Assembly: GCA_963662175.1 (NCBI GenBank) | Contig: OY759223.1 | Span: 10,208,249-10,272,248 of the forward strand | DNA length: 64,000 nt | Source: Aradus depressus | Lineage: Eukaryota; Arthropoda; Insecta; Hemiptera; Aradidae | Direction of reading: 5' to 3' | Shown here: positions 18,733-29,933 of the stretch, in pieces | Position numbering within the stretch: the stretch's first letter is position 1 | How the letters are laid out: every line of letters starts with the position of its first letter | Position numbers and translations under genes: made by a program | The notes under the pieces: generated by a model | What the model was told of the DNA's origin: nothing | Seen by the model: only the letters and a program-made list of their open reading frames with translations | Databases searched by the model: none

Positions 18733-19420
18733 GTTGATAACTGGTAGATAGAGATGGAGGAGGCGGTGAAGAAGGAGGTAGAGGTAGTGGTGAAGATGAA
18801 GGTAGAGTGGGTGTAGAGATGGAAGTGGAGGAGGCTGTGAAGAAGGAGGTAGAGGTGGAGGTAACCGTGGAGGAGGCGGTGAAGAAGGAGGTAGAGGTGG
18901 TGGTGGAGGTAGAAGTGGGTGTAGAGATGGAGGTGGAGGAGGCGGTGAAGAAGGAGGTAGAGATGGTGGTGGAGGTAGACGTGGAGGAGGCGGTGAAGAA
19001 GGAGGTAGAAGTGGGTGTCGAGATGGAGGTAGAGATGGAGATGGAGACAGAGGTGGATGAGGCGGTGGAGATGGAGGTAGACGTGGAGGAGGCGGTGAAG
19101 AAGGAGGTAGAGGTAGTGGTGAAGATGAAGGTAGAAGTGGGTGTAGAGATGGAGGTGGAGGTGGGGGAGGCTATTGAAGGTAGAGGTGGAGATGGAGATA
19201 GAGGTGGATGAGGCTGTGGAGATGGAGGTAGACGTGGAGGAGATGGTGAAGAAGGAGTAGAGGTAGTGGTGAAGATGAAGCTAGAAGTGGGTGTAGCGAT
19301 GGTGGTGGAGGAGGCGGTGAAGATGGAGATAGAGGTGGAGGAGGCGGTGGAGATGGAGGTAGAGGTGGATGAGGCGGTGGAGATGGAGGTAGACGTGGAG
19401 GAAACGGTAGAAATGACAAA
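18733..19420 (+). repeat. Purine-rich GGAGGT/GAA tandem array
   Basis: About 690 bp is built from shuffled blocks such as gaggaggcggtgaagaagga, ggtagaggt and gatggaggtag. The plus strand is nearly all purine plus T. Because units are multiples of three, several frames on both strands stay open (for example 282 codons of Ser/Thr-rich sequence on the minus strand). This is a by-product of the repeat rather than evidence of a gene. Confidence 0.85.
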
Positions 19421-19559
19421 CAATTCTTTGAACGTCACTTCGGAGGCGCAAGCGATAGAGAACGCCATCACCGATTTCAAAAATTTCTTCACATATCTAT
19501 TTCTAATTCTCATGAAGAGTTGATTAGAAACATAGTAATAATACATTTGGCAGCTATTT

Positions 19560-21490
19560 TCTCACATTTATTTTCTGAGTACAAAACAAGCATTACACTA
19601 ATTTTTTTTTTTTTAATATTAATGATGTTGATAATTTTTTATTGCGATTTGTTATTTGAGTTGACATATTTGATAAACAATTGTTCAATAAGTCAACTAA
19701 CATTAATTCAATGAACACTAACTTCGTGATTTTGTTTTTATCTTCTCTGACTATACAAAGATGAAGGAAGCTAGGCAATCGGTCAGATATTCGATACTGA
19801 ATTTATACAGGAATTTCACTTTTTCCAATACCCTAAATCCGAGTTTGAATAAACTCCAGATACAATAAATATATAGACATCAACTCAAGTTTCAACCAAA
19901 GGACCCCTCTGAGTTCAATTAAAAAAACCGTAATAACTGGAGATGGTAAAGAATGTACCGACATGAATTTTGTATATAATTTTTGCCGGGGAAGAACAAT
20001 GCCGGCCATTCACCGACGGTTTCTTTTAGGTTAAAAAAAAAAGATGGAAAGCATAAAATTTCGTTGAAATATATGTTTAAATAAGATGGCCAATTTAGTG
20101 ATAATATTGCGCAATTTGTTGTAACATAACTCAATAAAAAGGAGATTCTTCTTAATTTCACAATAAATATTGCGGAACAAAATGCATACCTACTCCACAA
20201 GATCTTTCTCTCAGTGATAAGCCTTTTTGCCCGAGATGGGAGTATATGATCAGCCAAACTAACAATTTTACTATCTCTTACTTACTGTGCTTTGAATCAT
20301 ATTTGAATGTAGTCCTCCCTAAACACTAGTATTAAGCGAAAAAATGTTTTTGCAGTAAATGTCATCAATATTTGCAAATGAAAAAAACATCCATTGAATG
20401 TAGAAAAGTAAATATTAATCGCAACATAAAATCTTAAATTAAGAAAACAAAAATGGTTTAGCAAAGTTTTATTGTAAAAAATTATAAGATTAACTTAGTA
20501 AATACTAATAAACTTTCTTATATAAAGGTGATAACATGGACCAAATTGTCAGATTTTGGCAAAAAGATTTAATACCCGATAACTTATTTGAAAATGCACT
20601 ATCCGAAATAGCTTTTTTGTTCTATATTTACAGACATCTCCGTACTGAGTTAACATACAAAATTAAAAAAAACTAGTTTCATTGTTATCAGAGTAAGTAG
20701 AGGAATACTTGTACTTGGATTATTTATAATAACAATTGTTGCATATTACTATATTTTAACTGCTTACTTCATTATATTAGAATCCGGATTAACATGAAGA
20801 TAACATTTCTTGAATTTTTACTGATAACATAACCTGAGCCGGCACAGTACAATGTTATGAATAACTCCACCAAACAAAAAAAAAATAAGTTAAATGTTGA
20901 AAAAATAAAGAAATATCAATAGTATTAATAATATTAAGGTAACTTACATTCCCAAATAAGGTAATATGAGAAAAATAACACTGAACAATATAATGTGGTT
21001 GGAACACAGTTGTAACAGCTATCGGGAAGGTTACAGTCACCTGCTGAACTCTGATGACCAATATTGTATAACTGCCTTCTTGATCAACTAAATTTTTTAT
21101 TGTTTTTCTACGTTTATTTAAATATCAATTATAGATTCTGTATACACATAATAGTATATATATATTTATTATAACGTCGGGGTATCTTCCCCCCGACTAT
21201 CTTTGGTTTTTCAAAAATAAACTTCAGCAATTATAATTGGGGCAAAATATTGTACCAGCCCCTGAAAGAATACATCAAGAAAATTTGCTTTTTTTATGTA
21301 AGTTATTGTATGTAAAAATATTATCCGAATAGTGAATATCATGGTTATTAAGTAATCTACAACGGATCAATGAAATATTAATTGAATGAAAAATGTATCT
21401 CATTTTATTATTTTATTTAAGGAAAAATGACTTCATCACAATTAAACCTATTCTATGTACAGTAATTGGGACGTAGAATAGAGTGAGTGA
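19560..21490. other. AT-rich sequence, no recognised gene
   Basis: Weak family B-like motifs occur near 19790-19990 (cggtcagatattcgatactg, ttttgccggggaag). Otherwise it is unassigned AT-rich DNA with a palindromic tract near 20880-20950. Confidence 0.45.
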
Positions 21491-21499
21491 ATTATCTAG

Positions 21500-21551
21500 T
21501 TATTGTGACTCACGGCCGGGCTTCAACTACGAGGTCATATCGTCTACTACA
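21500..21551 (-). mobile_element. SINE1 3' fragment
   Basis: It contains gtgactcacggccgggcttc and tacgaggtcatatcgtctac, the minus-strand 3' end of SINE1. Confidence 0.65.
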
Positions 21552-21675
21552 GGAGGTCCGTCAAGTTAGCCCCCCCACTTTATCTTTCTGAAATTATTTC
21601 AGCACATAACAGCACAATTTTCACGGTTTATTGATTGGCACTGAACTATTGTTTTTATTCACTCCCCAGATAGAA

Positions 21676-21975
21676 AACCTAAGGATCTTGAGCATCACAC
21701 TATCTCTGAGCTACCGGCACATGGTAAAAAATACCATGTTTTTAAATTGGTCACTAGCCATTCCCGGGGTTCATCTACGAGGGACAGCGTGCTAAAGGTT
21801 TTTTCCCTTCCCAGTTACTTTGGCTAAGGGTCTTTAACGAACACCTGACGTCTAACAAGTTCGTCCGTTCCGATGGACGACGTGCTCAAGATTATTTTTT
21901 ACTTCCCAGTTAAGACAACTAAGAGCCCCGTCTAGATTCCCAACTCGCGATCCTGAGCTCATTAGACACCTAATG
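21676..21975 (-). mobile_element. SINE1 pieces, rearranged
   Basis: A head fragment (gatcttgagcatcacactatctctgagctaccggc) lies at 21676-21720. A second piece, 21829-21975, carries gggtctttaacgaacacctg through the body to a tRNA-like head (cgcgatcctgagctcattag). They are probably two decayed copies. Confidence 0.6.
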
Positions 21976-21994
21976 TTGTCAAGATAACATAAGT

Positions 21995-22100
21995 TTCCGT
22001 TTGGTTCGAACTCTCCTGGACGGGATTCGAACCCGTAAACCATAGTGAGACCATGCGACCAAAGCCCCACGCTCTAGCGCACTCGGCCACAATGCCCCCC
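21995..22100 (-). mobile_element. SINE2 tRNA-like head
   Basis: The minus strand shows tggccgagtgcgctagagcg (A box, Ser/Leu type) and gggttcgaatcccgtccagg (B box), matching the SINE2 head at 32650. The 5' bases and the 3' bases after the T arm do not pair into an acceptor stem, so it is not a tRNA gene. Confidence 0.65.
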
Positions 22101-22365
22101 CTTTTTATATATATATATCAATATAATGTAGATTAAGAGAAAATGGACCCATTTTTTGTTCTCAGTTCTATTCTAAAAAAATACCTTTGAATTCGATTAT
22201 TGAAAATTTTCAAATAAATAAAAAAATTGCTGGCATCTCTAATTATATTTTTTTTTTTTGGAAAATCCAGGTAAAGTAATAATAAATTGAAAAAAATTTA
22301 TTATTTTTAATTATTAACAATTCTCTTTTCGGAAACTGCTGTAGAAATCAAAATGTCATATATGT

Positions 22366-22894
22366 GGTCAACGGGAATACATTGGTAAGTCTAAATTCGT
22401 AATTTTTCAGGGCAGCAATTTTTTATACTTGTATTAATCGTGTAAATCCAGGTTTTAGAATAAATAAATTATGTTTTCACGAACAGAAACTGTATGGCCG
22501 TTATTTAAATATCTAGAAGGTGTTTTGCTGTCGACTGTGGCTCAACTATTGACTGGACTCTCCTAGCCTGAACTAAAACCTATAGCCACGCTTTTAGCAT
22601 TGAGTCCCCCCCCCCCTGATCTGAACCCACTACAATCGCCTTTATACTCCAAAATTCTCCAACTATTTCACTTGAACATAGATTCATGTATGGTCAAATA
22701 TTATCAAGGAAAAAGTATTTTACACTTTAAACGAACAAAACACTTTGTTTGTCCATTTTATCAAACAATTAAAAATATAACTATGGTCACAGGGAATAAA
22801 ATGGTAAGTCTAAATTCGTAACTTTTCAGGACAGCACTTTTTTACATTTGCATTAATCGTGTAAATCCAGGTTTTAGAATAAATAAATTATGTT
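22366..22894 (+). repeat. Direct repeat pair of ~110 bp
   Basis: The block ggtaagtctaaattcgtaa...cagg...ttaatcgtgtaaatccaggttttagaataaataaattatg occurs at 22382-22473 and again at 22801-22894. About 330 bp of unrelated sequence separates the two, including a C10 tract. It may mark the ends of a retroelement or a local duplication. I see no coding region between them. Confidence 0.55.
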
Positions 22895-23301
22895 TGCATC
22901 ATTATTAATCATATACCTTCTAAATCTATAGAAGTGAATGAAAATGAATATTGTTAATCCTTTCTTGGATTTTCCCTTAGTTACCTAATCATTCCCCATC
23001 ACTTACCTAATTATTGACCATACTTACACCACTTACACCATACTTTTTGAAATACTCGTGTATGATGCCTCTCTAAAGTTGATTTAACAGAAAACACTCT
23101 CTTCACTTGGAATAGTCTGCCATAGTGAATAATTGGTTAAATGTAGTTATCTCGTGAATGATTCCTCAAAGAAGTAGATTAAGTTGATTTACAACTTCTA
23201 AGTTGAGGAACGCGGACATATTGTGGAAACTTGTAATAAATAAATAAAACAAACTTATTTTTGAAATATTGTCTATTCCACTAAAGATATATATACATAT
23301 A

Positions 23302-23340
23302 TAACTACCGGTTTCGGCTTTATACCATCGTCAGGTCTAG
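23302..23340 (-). ncRNA. Hammerhead-like motif (inverted partner)
   Basis: Minus strand: CTGACGA, one extra T, helix II GGT/GCC, GAAA, then self-complementary ACCGGT followed by A at the cleavage position. Helix I pairs GAC with GTT using one wobble. It is the mirror copy of 23391-23430. Confidence 0.5.
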
Positions 23341-23390
23341 TTATGAACTATGATAACTATGACTAGTTATGAACTAGACTAGTTCATAAC

Positions 23391-23430
23391 TAGACCTGAC
23401 GATGGTATAAAGCCGAAACCGGTAGTTATA
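23391..23430 (+). ncRNA. Hammerhead-like motif
   Basis: CTGACGA is at 23396-23402. An extra T, the helix GGT..GCC, GAAA, ACCGGT and A follow. The sequence is identical to the partner copy on the other strand, as expected from the surrounding inverted repeat. Confidence 0.5.
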
Positions 23431-23504
23431 TATGCATATATATCTTTAGTGGAATAGACAATATTTCAAAAATAAGTTTGTTTTATTTATTTAAGTTGAT
23501 TTAA

Positions 23505-24215
23505 CCGAGAACATACACAGTTTTACGAGATACCAAGAAACCCACATCGGTACAGTTTATGTACTATATATATATATATATTTTTAGAAATAGAAAATAT
23601 AAATGTTAAAAAAGTTCTTTATTTTTATTAATTGTATTAGCTTTCCACGATATCGACACATATTAGTGTAGATAAACTGGCAGTAGCATAGCGAGGCAGG
23701 CTGAGCCCCGTGGGCAGCTCGACAATGAGGCTCACCCCACATACAAACCAAATATTCTGATTCAAAAATGACAATTTAGGCATTTGTATGAGAAATAACA
23801 ACACACTATAAGTAGATAGATAAACTTTTATTGCACAGAAGATTACAAACCTCTATGGCAAAGTGTTTTTTTTTTTTTTTCAGAATAAATATTCTTATAG
23901 TTAAGTATATAAAATAAAATAAAAGAAAAAATATCTATACGAAGAATTGTAAATAATAAACAATATAACAAATAAATGAAAATACACCAATAATAATGAA
24001 ATAGTAAAAATGGACATGCTCTTTAAATACAAATAGTGCAAGCAACCAGGATAAAAGAAACAATTCAAAAATTATATAAAACAAGATATGACATGAACAT
24101 GAATAAATAAATAAATAATAATAAAATAATAAAAAATATACCTATATATACATCTTACATACAACAAATTAAATTATGTTATTCTTTATTTTCAAGGCAA
24201 CAGTAAAAAATGAAA
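23505..24215. other. AT-rich sequence without gene
   Basis: Runs of (ta)n, poly(T) and simple A/T-rich DNA. No coding or family sequence was recognised apart from microsatellites. Confidence 0.5.
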
Positions 24216-24218
24216 ATA

Positions 24219-24924
24219 CAGTAGGACCTCCATATAACGAAATTGAAGGTTCCAAAGTAAAAGTTCGTTACATAGAAACTTCGTTATAAAGAAATTGTAT
24301 TTTTTTACAGTTTAAAAAAAATATAGAAATACATACATAGTATGTACAAATGTATTTAACTTGTGTTTTTATGAAATGTAACACAGGATATTATGTATAC
24401 ACCTATATAAGGTTAAAAATAAATAAAAACACTCAATTAGAGAAAAAAATATACATACATATGTATTTATCTGCATGAAATATATGTACATAATAAAATA
24501 CAAAAAAATTGACTACATTTTATGAAGCAATAGGGAAATGTATACATATCAATTGGTATGTAATTTATTGAACTGGGAAGTATTTTCTAATATCTTGTTG
24601 AACACGTGTTTGTAACTTCTCATAGAAATGTTCACAATCGTTTAGCATTTGGAAAACATTATCAGGCACTTCTTCAATGACAGCTGGCGGGTTCTTCTAT
24701 GGCGCCTCCCCTTCTCCCATTGTCGTCATTACATAATTATAATTTTAATAATAAAAGTTACTTTTGGGATTTTTTTTTTTTTTCGGAGCATTTTAATTCG
24801 TTATATGGACGATTTTCTTCGTTATCTGGAAACATTTTATAATGGAATTTCATTTGTCTTTAAAAAAAAATTCGTTACAGAGAAAATTCGTTATATAGAA
24901 GTTCGTTACGTAGAGGTTCTACTG
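24219..24924. mobile_element. pogo-like MITE (TIR CAGTAGGACCTCCATATAACG)
   Basis: The left end after TA is cagtaggacctccatataac and the right end is gttacgtagaggttctactg before TA, so the termini are inverted repeats. Sub-terminal ttcgttatatag-type motifs recur. At 706 bp with no transposase it is non-autonomous. TA duplication and a CAGTA terminus are typical of the pogo/Tigger group. Confidence 0.8.
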
Positions 24925-24929
24925 TAAAT

Positions 24930-26030
24930 TGTTAATTTTTCTAACTTCTAAATTATTTAAAATATGCACAAATGTTTCTGGGTAATATTCTGTTTTATTG
25001 GTGAGATAATTGTGGAGAAATTAACACACCATAAGTACGAAGAAAACAATATATATTTTGGAAAGGAAAAACGAAAACAAAATAATATCAAAAATATTTA
25101 TTTTTCTTGTATTGGTACAATGAAATATAATAAAACAATAAATACTTATTTATTAATACAAATACAATATTAATAGTTTTTTTATCATTAATAAAATGTA
25201 AATTACAGTTTAATGATATTAAACAACGATAATTTTGTTGATAATTTTAGATTAGGTTTCATTAATATTTATAATATATTTTCACAACATGAAATAATGA
25301 CGTAGATAGTGATTATTAATTAAGTTGAACAATAAAAGATATTTTGTTTGGTAACTTCTTAGTTGGAGTTTGAGGATTCTGGACACACTTATTAAATTCT
25401 GTTTAATTGTATAAATTCATTCAATTGGGAGTTATTGTGTTCATAGACACACAGACATTTTTTTTAAATATTTGGAGTCTAATAGAGGTCGGAAAACATG
25501 AAATTCCATTGAAAACACCGCATCGAATTTTTGACCGATTACATATGTAACTTTCCCTATACTTCGTATAGCTGAGACATAAAATTGTCATATTTTAGTA
25601 TACAATTAAGCCAGATATGTCTGTGAGTTCACAGTTTCCGTAAGTTGTGTATCATTTTTTGATATGAAAAACCCGTAGAGCTGTTGACATGTTATGTCTT
25701 GTCAATAGCATATTCAATACAGTAATATATATTTTATTATTCATTTATTAAATAATAATTATCAAAATAATTTTCCCCAGTGCTACCATCCTCCTTTGGC
25801 TAATATGCACCGTACATAAAGCCAAAAAATAAAAAAAAAATAAAAAAAAAAAAAAACTTCTTAGTTTTTGATCATATTTTTCACTTTATTTTTTTACAAT
25901 AAAACATAATAAATAAACGAGAGAAAAATAAAGACAAAATGAGAGTAATAATTATTAAGTATATATCTATTTCTTTAAAAATTCCCTAGCCTTTTTGTTT
26001 GAAAACTCTTTTATTATATTATTTATGTGT
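24930..26030. other. AT-rich sequence with family B and SINE2 remnants
   Basis: A family B piece lies at about 25380-25580 (ggaggtttgaggattctgga type, ctatacttcgtatagctgag). A SINE2 tail fragment is near 25795-25850 (gctaatatgcaccgtacata then A-rich). The rest is unassigned. Confidence 0.5.
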
Positions 26031-26033
26031 TAT

Positions 26034-27251
26034 GACCGAGGCCCTAGTTTATTTTATCTGGGAGGTAAAATAAACTTAAGCACGCCGTCCTTCGGATGGG
26101 ACGTTAAGCGATGGTCCCGAGCCTGTACGATGTCAGGTAGGGTTGGGCGATAGTCGATAGTTGGCACTATCGATAGTCTGATAATATCGGTTAAAGACTA
26201 TCGAATACTATCGATAGTTTTCCGATAGCAATTCATTTTTGTCCAGATCTATTTAATAAAGAATTTCAAGAAATTTATTATAATTAAATTCAATTACCTA
26301 CCTACCTATTGCAAACTTGCAGGATTATAAATTATAAGATAAGGGATAATTATAAAGATAAATGAAAAACGAATTTATTTGAATTTTCAAAAAGTGTGTG
26401 TAGATAATAAAAATTAATCCCATTTTTATACGGCGAGAGCGCAAAGGTTTTAATTAAGTTTTTAATTTATTTTGAAGTTGCCCGTCTCGCCCGCCACAAA
26501 GGCCGCCACTGCAAAGGCCTACTGATTACTCAGCCATCTCAATTTTCATTGTTGTAAGCTGTCTAACAGCGATAATCATTCATCTAGGTACATAAATTCC
26601 TAGAACAAACATAAATAGAAATATTACAAAATTTGGATAATTAAAATCAGCTTTGTGCTCTCGCCGGCCAACGGCTTTGTTTGAAGTTCTGTGATAAAGA
26701 ATTAATTAGTTTGCCAATTTGCGCTCTCGTCGTATAGTCACCCTCATAATAAAAATCAGCTTTGCGCTCTCGCCGGCCAACCCCAAAAAAATTTCTAAGA
26801 ATTGTAGAATAAGATTCCCAATTAAAGAGGAAGTTAGGATTATAAATACTTAGAAGAGCCAAAGCCCAATACCGTGAATTTAATTTGTTTGCACAAGTGC
26901 GTGACTACGTCATCAACTTCAAAACTTGTGAGTAAAAATTAAAAAAATATCAATAGTCAAAACTATCGTTATTGGTTACCGATAGGCGTGGCCTATCGAT
27001 ATTGGGTACCGATAGGCGTGATCTATCGATATATCGATAGTAACTATCGACTATCGCCCAACCCTAATGTCAGGTACTCGTTAAAGACCCCTACCCTAGA
27101 TGAATAAAAATTTAGGGTAGGCAAAATTTAGGACTCCCACAGTAGAGTCGGGCTCATGTCCACCAGAGTGACGAAAGAGCGCTCTGGTAGTAGGCGATAT
27201 GAACTCGTAAAGCCCGGGCATGAGTCGTAAAACCTAACCTAACCTAACCTA
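26034..27251 (+). mobile_element. SINE1 interrupted by a hAT element
   Basis: The SINE1 5' part is at 26034-26137 and the 3' part at 27067-27251, ending in CCTAA repeats. Removing the hAT element and one copy of atgtcagg restores a normal SINE1 body. The tRNA head is truncated to the region after the B box. Confidence 0.9.
26138..27066. mobile_element. Non-autonomous hAT element (TIR TAGGGTTGGGCGATAG)
   Basis: Both ends carry tagggttgggcgatagtcg as inverted repeats, and the 8-bp duplication atgtcagg (26130-26137 and 27067-27074) is exact. Sub-terminal regions are filled with tatcgatag motifs in both orientations. The interior has no transposase. One 110-bp core block also occurs, inverted, in the unrelated element at 36208-36709. 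Confidence 0.92.
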
Positions 27252-27254
27252 TTA

Positions 27255-28095
27255 TTTATGTCCAAATTATTGACCCTTTTATTTTCTATTGAAATTAAAG
27301 TCAGGTACAATAATCGTTCCTGACCCGTTGTTGTCCTTAAATAAGTTTTCATTAATTTTAGTTTGGAAAATGTTGTTTTGACCAAGGCAGATGTTACAGG
27401 AATAGTTAAGAAAATGAAAGTTGATGTAATTATTTCTGAAAATGTTGTGCCTAATATTTTTTGATTATTAAAAAAATCAGCTAGATCTTCAACCGATGAT
27501 AAATTTAAAAAAATCGTTTTTAAGAAGTTTTTTTAATCATAACAATTTTAATCATAAAAATTTACCAATTAAATAATACAAGCTGGTGCCTCAACACACA
27601 GACGAACCGTCTAACACTAAGGTAAGCCGGAGGTTGGCAGCCATGCTGAGAAGTCGTTATGAAACGCACCTAAAGAGTGAGTTTGTTTATGCTCCCATGA
27701 CGTCATCTAGAAGGAACGACGAGAATATGATTCACAGCATTTTATTATAGAAATAAAATATTTAAAAACTATTTTTAAAAAAATAGTTCAATCTCGGGAA
27801 TATCTATTTGTTAAAAAAAAAAAAAAGACTCGAGGCCCTTATTTATGTTGCCTGAGGGCCGTGGCTTTAAGCCACTCCTGCCCACCCGTCGCACACTGGG
27901 GCAAGAGGCCTCAAAACCTGGCCAAAATACAAAAAAACAGATGCAGATTATAAGGAGGGAGTTATGGTGGGTTTACTTACATACACCTGTACAAACATAA
28001 ACAAGACCATTGCAGCCTTATAATACCCTCTACATTGCCTCAGTCTATATTTATAACGTCTTAAAAACCCTATCTTTTAAATTATTTTATTGTCT
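27255..28095. other. Unassigned sequence with one MITE-end-like segment
   Basis: Around 27840-27930 the block ggctttaagccactcctgcc...cacactggggcaagaggcct resembles, inverted, the segment at 31410-31430 (gccccagtgtgtgtcgctaa). This suggests a second small repeat family. Nothing coding was recognised. Confidence 0.4.
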
Positions 28096-28101
28096 TGAAT
28101 A

Positions 28102-28908
28102 CAGTAGACTCTCCCTTATCCGGGGTTGCCGGGACCGACGTGACGCCGGATAACAGAAATCGCCGGATAACGGAAATCATCAATTAATGAGAAAAATATA
28201 TCAATTAAAGCATAAAAAAAAGTGCTTTTAAGTGAGCTAAGGAATAAAACACGAATGTATTTTGTTGATAACATTTCTTGAATTGGCAAATATGTACATA
28301 TTGAACATTGATTTATTATATGTACGTACATATGTATATTTATCCAAGCATTAAAAAGATATTTTGAAATCTGCATTTATTTACATACATATTTAAAACA
28401 AAATCTAAAATTCTAAAAATATTATTTGTTAAAAAAATCAGTAATTTTCTTTTGTTTCGCTAACACAACACTGTTCCGTCCCACCACTTCTTTAGTGCTA
28501 AGACGTCTGAAAAACGATCCAACGATTCTTTTCACTATGAGAATCAAATGAAAACTGAGAAAAAAGAGAACTGGTGTAAAGGAAAAATAAATAGGAGGAG
28601 AGGGTTTCTGTGGAAAAAAATTAAACTTTGACTTTACTAGTTAAGTGTTCATTTCCCGATAAGAAGTATTAGCGTTCACTTCATTATAAATAGAATGCTC
28701 ATATGTATGTATGGGCAATACAAATACATGAAAGATTCGTGAGTTACGGAATTATTATGTATTCGTAAATACACCTGGCTCTATATATATAATTGATAAT
28801 CTAACAGTTGAATGTTAATTTTAGTTTAACAAATTTGATATTATTTTGCGAGCGCCGGATGAGGGAGCGCGCCGGTTAACAGAACACCGGATAAGGGATA
28901 GTCTACTG
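28102..28908. mobile_element. pogo/Tigger-like MITE (TIR CAGTAGACTCTCCCTTATCC)
   Basis: The left end cagtagactctcccttatcc is preceded by TA. The right end is ggataagggatagtctactg. Inner gccggataac motifs recur in both orientations. It is 807 bp with no recognisable transposase. The right TA is not preserved. Confidence 0.8.
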
Positions 28909-29396
28909 GAGATCTCTTCTCAAGGTGAGTGTACTGGATTATAATTACTATTATTAGTGTCACTGCTTAATAAAAAAATCAGTTTTTGTTGTTGCCGGGC
29001 ACTCGCTATTTCACCTTCTTAAAGTATGTTCATCAGATAACCATAAAATTAAATCAGTTTTTGCGAAAATTTGCGAATTTGGGAGAAACTTAATTTTAAA
29101 GTTATAAATTCGTCCGAAGAAAAAACAGACCTTTAATTTTAGCGAATTTTCGAAGAAAATGAAGCTATTGCAATTTCTAATTTCAGTTACTTAATATGAA
29201 TTGTATATTTCTCATAAGCTGTATGAGCTACAACACACCTCCTCTTGAGGAGCTGATGTATTTGTCAAAATACAAAATACAGTACTCAATGAAGGTCGGG
29301 GAATTTTTTAAGTATTTTTTTTTTCGTGTCCAGCACACCAAAAAACATAAGTATATAATAGAAATAAAATATGTTGTCTTCCCACTGTTTCATTTT

Positions 29397-29441
29397 ACAC
29401 CAGAACCGGGTTTCGACGCAACAGCGTCATCATCAGTGGTT
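29397..29441 (-). ncRNA. Hammerhead-like motif with canonical CTGATGA
   Basis: Minus strand: CCA, CTGATGA, extra T, helix II GACGC/GCGTC with loop TGTT, GAAA, then CCCGGTT C and TGG. Helix I would be CCA/TGG. One base in helix III is mutated relative to the partner copy. Confidence 0.6.
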
Positions 29442-29516
29442 CATCCCACCCACATAGCACAGCGGCGCACAACTGGCCCATTGTCTTCTAACCGTTGTGC
29501 TGTGTGGGTGGGATGA

Positions 29517-29560
29517 ACCACTGATGATGACGCTGTTGCGTCGAAAACCGGTTCTGTTGT
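29517..29560 (+). ncRNA. Hammerhead-like motif with palindromic helix III
   Basis: CTGATGA is at 29521-29527. The extra T is at 29528. A perfect 5-bp helix II (29529-29533 with 29538-29542) follows, then GAAA at 29543-29546 and the palindrome AACCGGTT at 29546-29553. C at 29554 is the predicted cleavage-position base. Helix I pairs A29520 with T29555 and C29519 with G29556. Very short palindromic helix III suggests activity as a dimer, as known for some natural hammerheads. Confidence 0.62.
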
Positions 29561-29729
29561 AAAATAAAACATTGGAAAGACAACAGCTTTTATTTCTATG
29601 AGAAATCTCGTCCCACAACATCTTACTATCACATATGGATAAGTAGGGGGAATACGCAATGAAACGGACACTATCGATATCTAAAAAATTTTTCAACGAA
29701 AATATGAATGTCTTTTGGTTGTTGGCAAC

Positions 29730-29933
29730 ACTGATGACCATAGATAAACCCACAATAACGACAGATTCCGGCAGCCATTATTTTGTTTACTTTTTCGCAA
29801 GTTGTTGAAGCGCATGAGTCTTGTAAAAAATATTGTATTTTTGCAAACCGATTTAAAATTCGGTAATAACTTAAGCTACAAATGTGATGGTTGTATTTGT
29901 TGCGACATATTCTCAAGAAGATACGGAATGGTG
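29730..29933 (+). other. Possible 5' non-coding exon of the HTH gene
   Basis: The sequence ends acggaatg|gtgagttac, a strong splice donor. An acceptor caccaacag lies directly before the ATG at 30129. I infer a leader exon spliced to the psq-type HTH exon. The transcription start is not visible. Confidence 0.35.

Larger units (their letters stand above)
23192..23490. mobile_element. 299-bp foldback insertion carrying paired ribozyme-like motifs (Penelope-like?)
   Basis: It is bounded by the direct repeat ttaagttgattta (23179-23191 and 23491-23503). It begins caacttctaagttgaggaac. It then forms a long inverted repeat: the left arm aataaataaaacaaacttat to the motif near 23334 is repeated in reverse from 23376 to 23490. 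Each arm contains one hammerhead-like core in opposite orientation. The variable-length target duplication, inverted fragments and hammerhead-type motif fit terminal pieces of Penelope-like retroelements. No reverse transcriptase is present. Confidence 0.7.
29345..29602. mobile_element. Foldback insertion with paired canonical hammerhead-like motifs
   Basis: Two arms of ~110 bp run in opposite orientation. The left arm starts atagaaataaaatatgttgt and the right arm ends gacaacagcttttatttcta. They share tcatcccacccacatagcac in the inner part and one ribozyme-like core each. A ~40-bp spacer (cggcgcacaactggcccatt) separates them. The layout matches 23192-23490 with different primary sequence. Confidence 0.65.

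Noticed and set aside
18698..19546. 282-codon Ser/Thr-rich minus-strand ORF and overlapping plus-strand ORFs
   Set aside because: They lie wholly in the GGAGGT-type tandem array. Open frames on both strands follow from 3-bp periodicity, and the peptide is pure low-complexity sequence.
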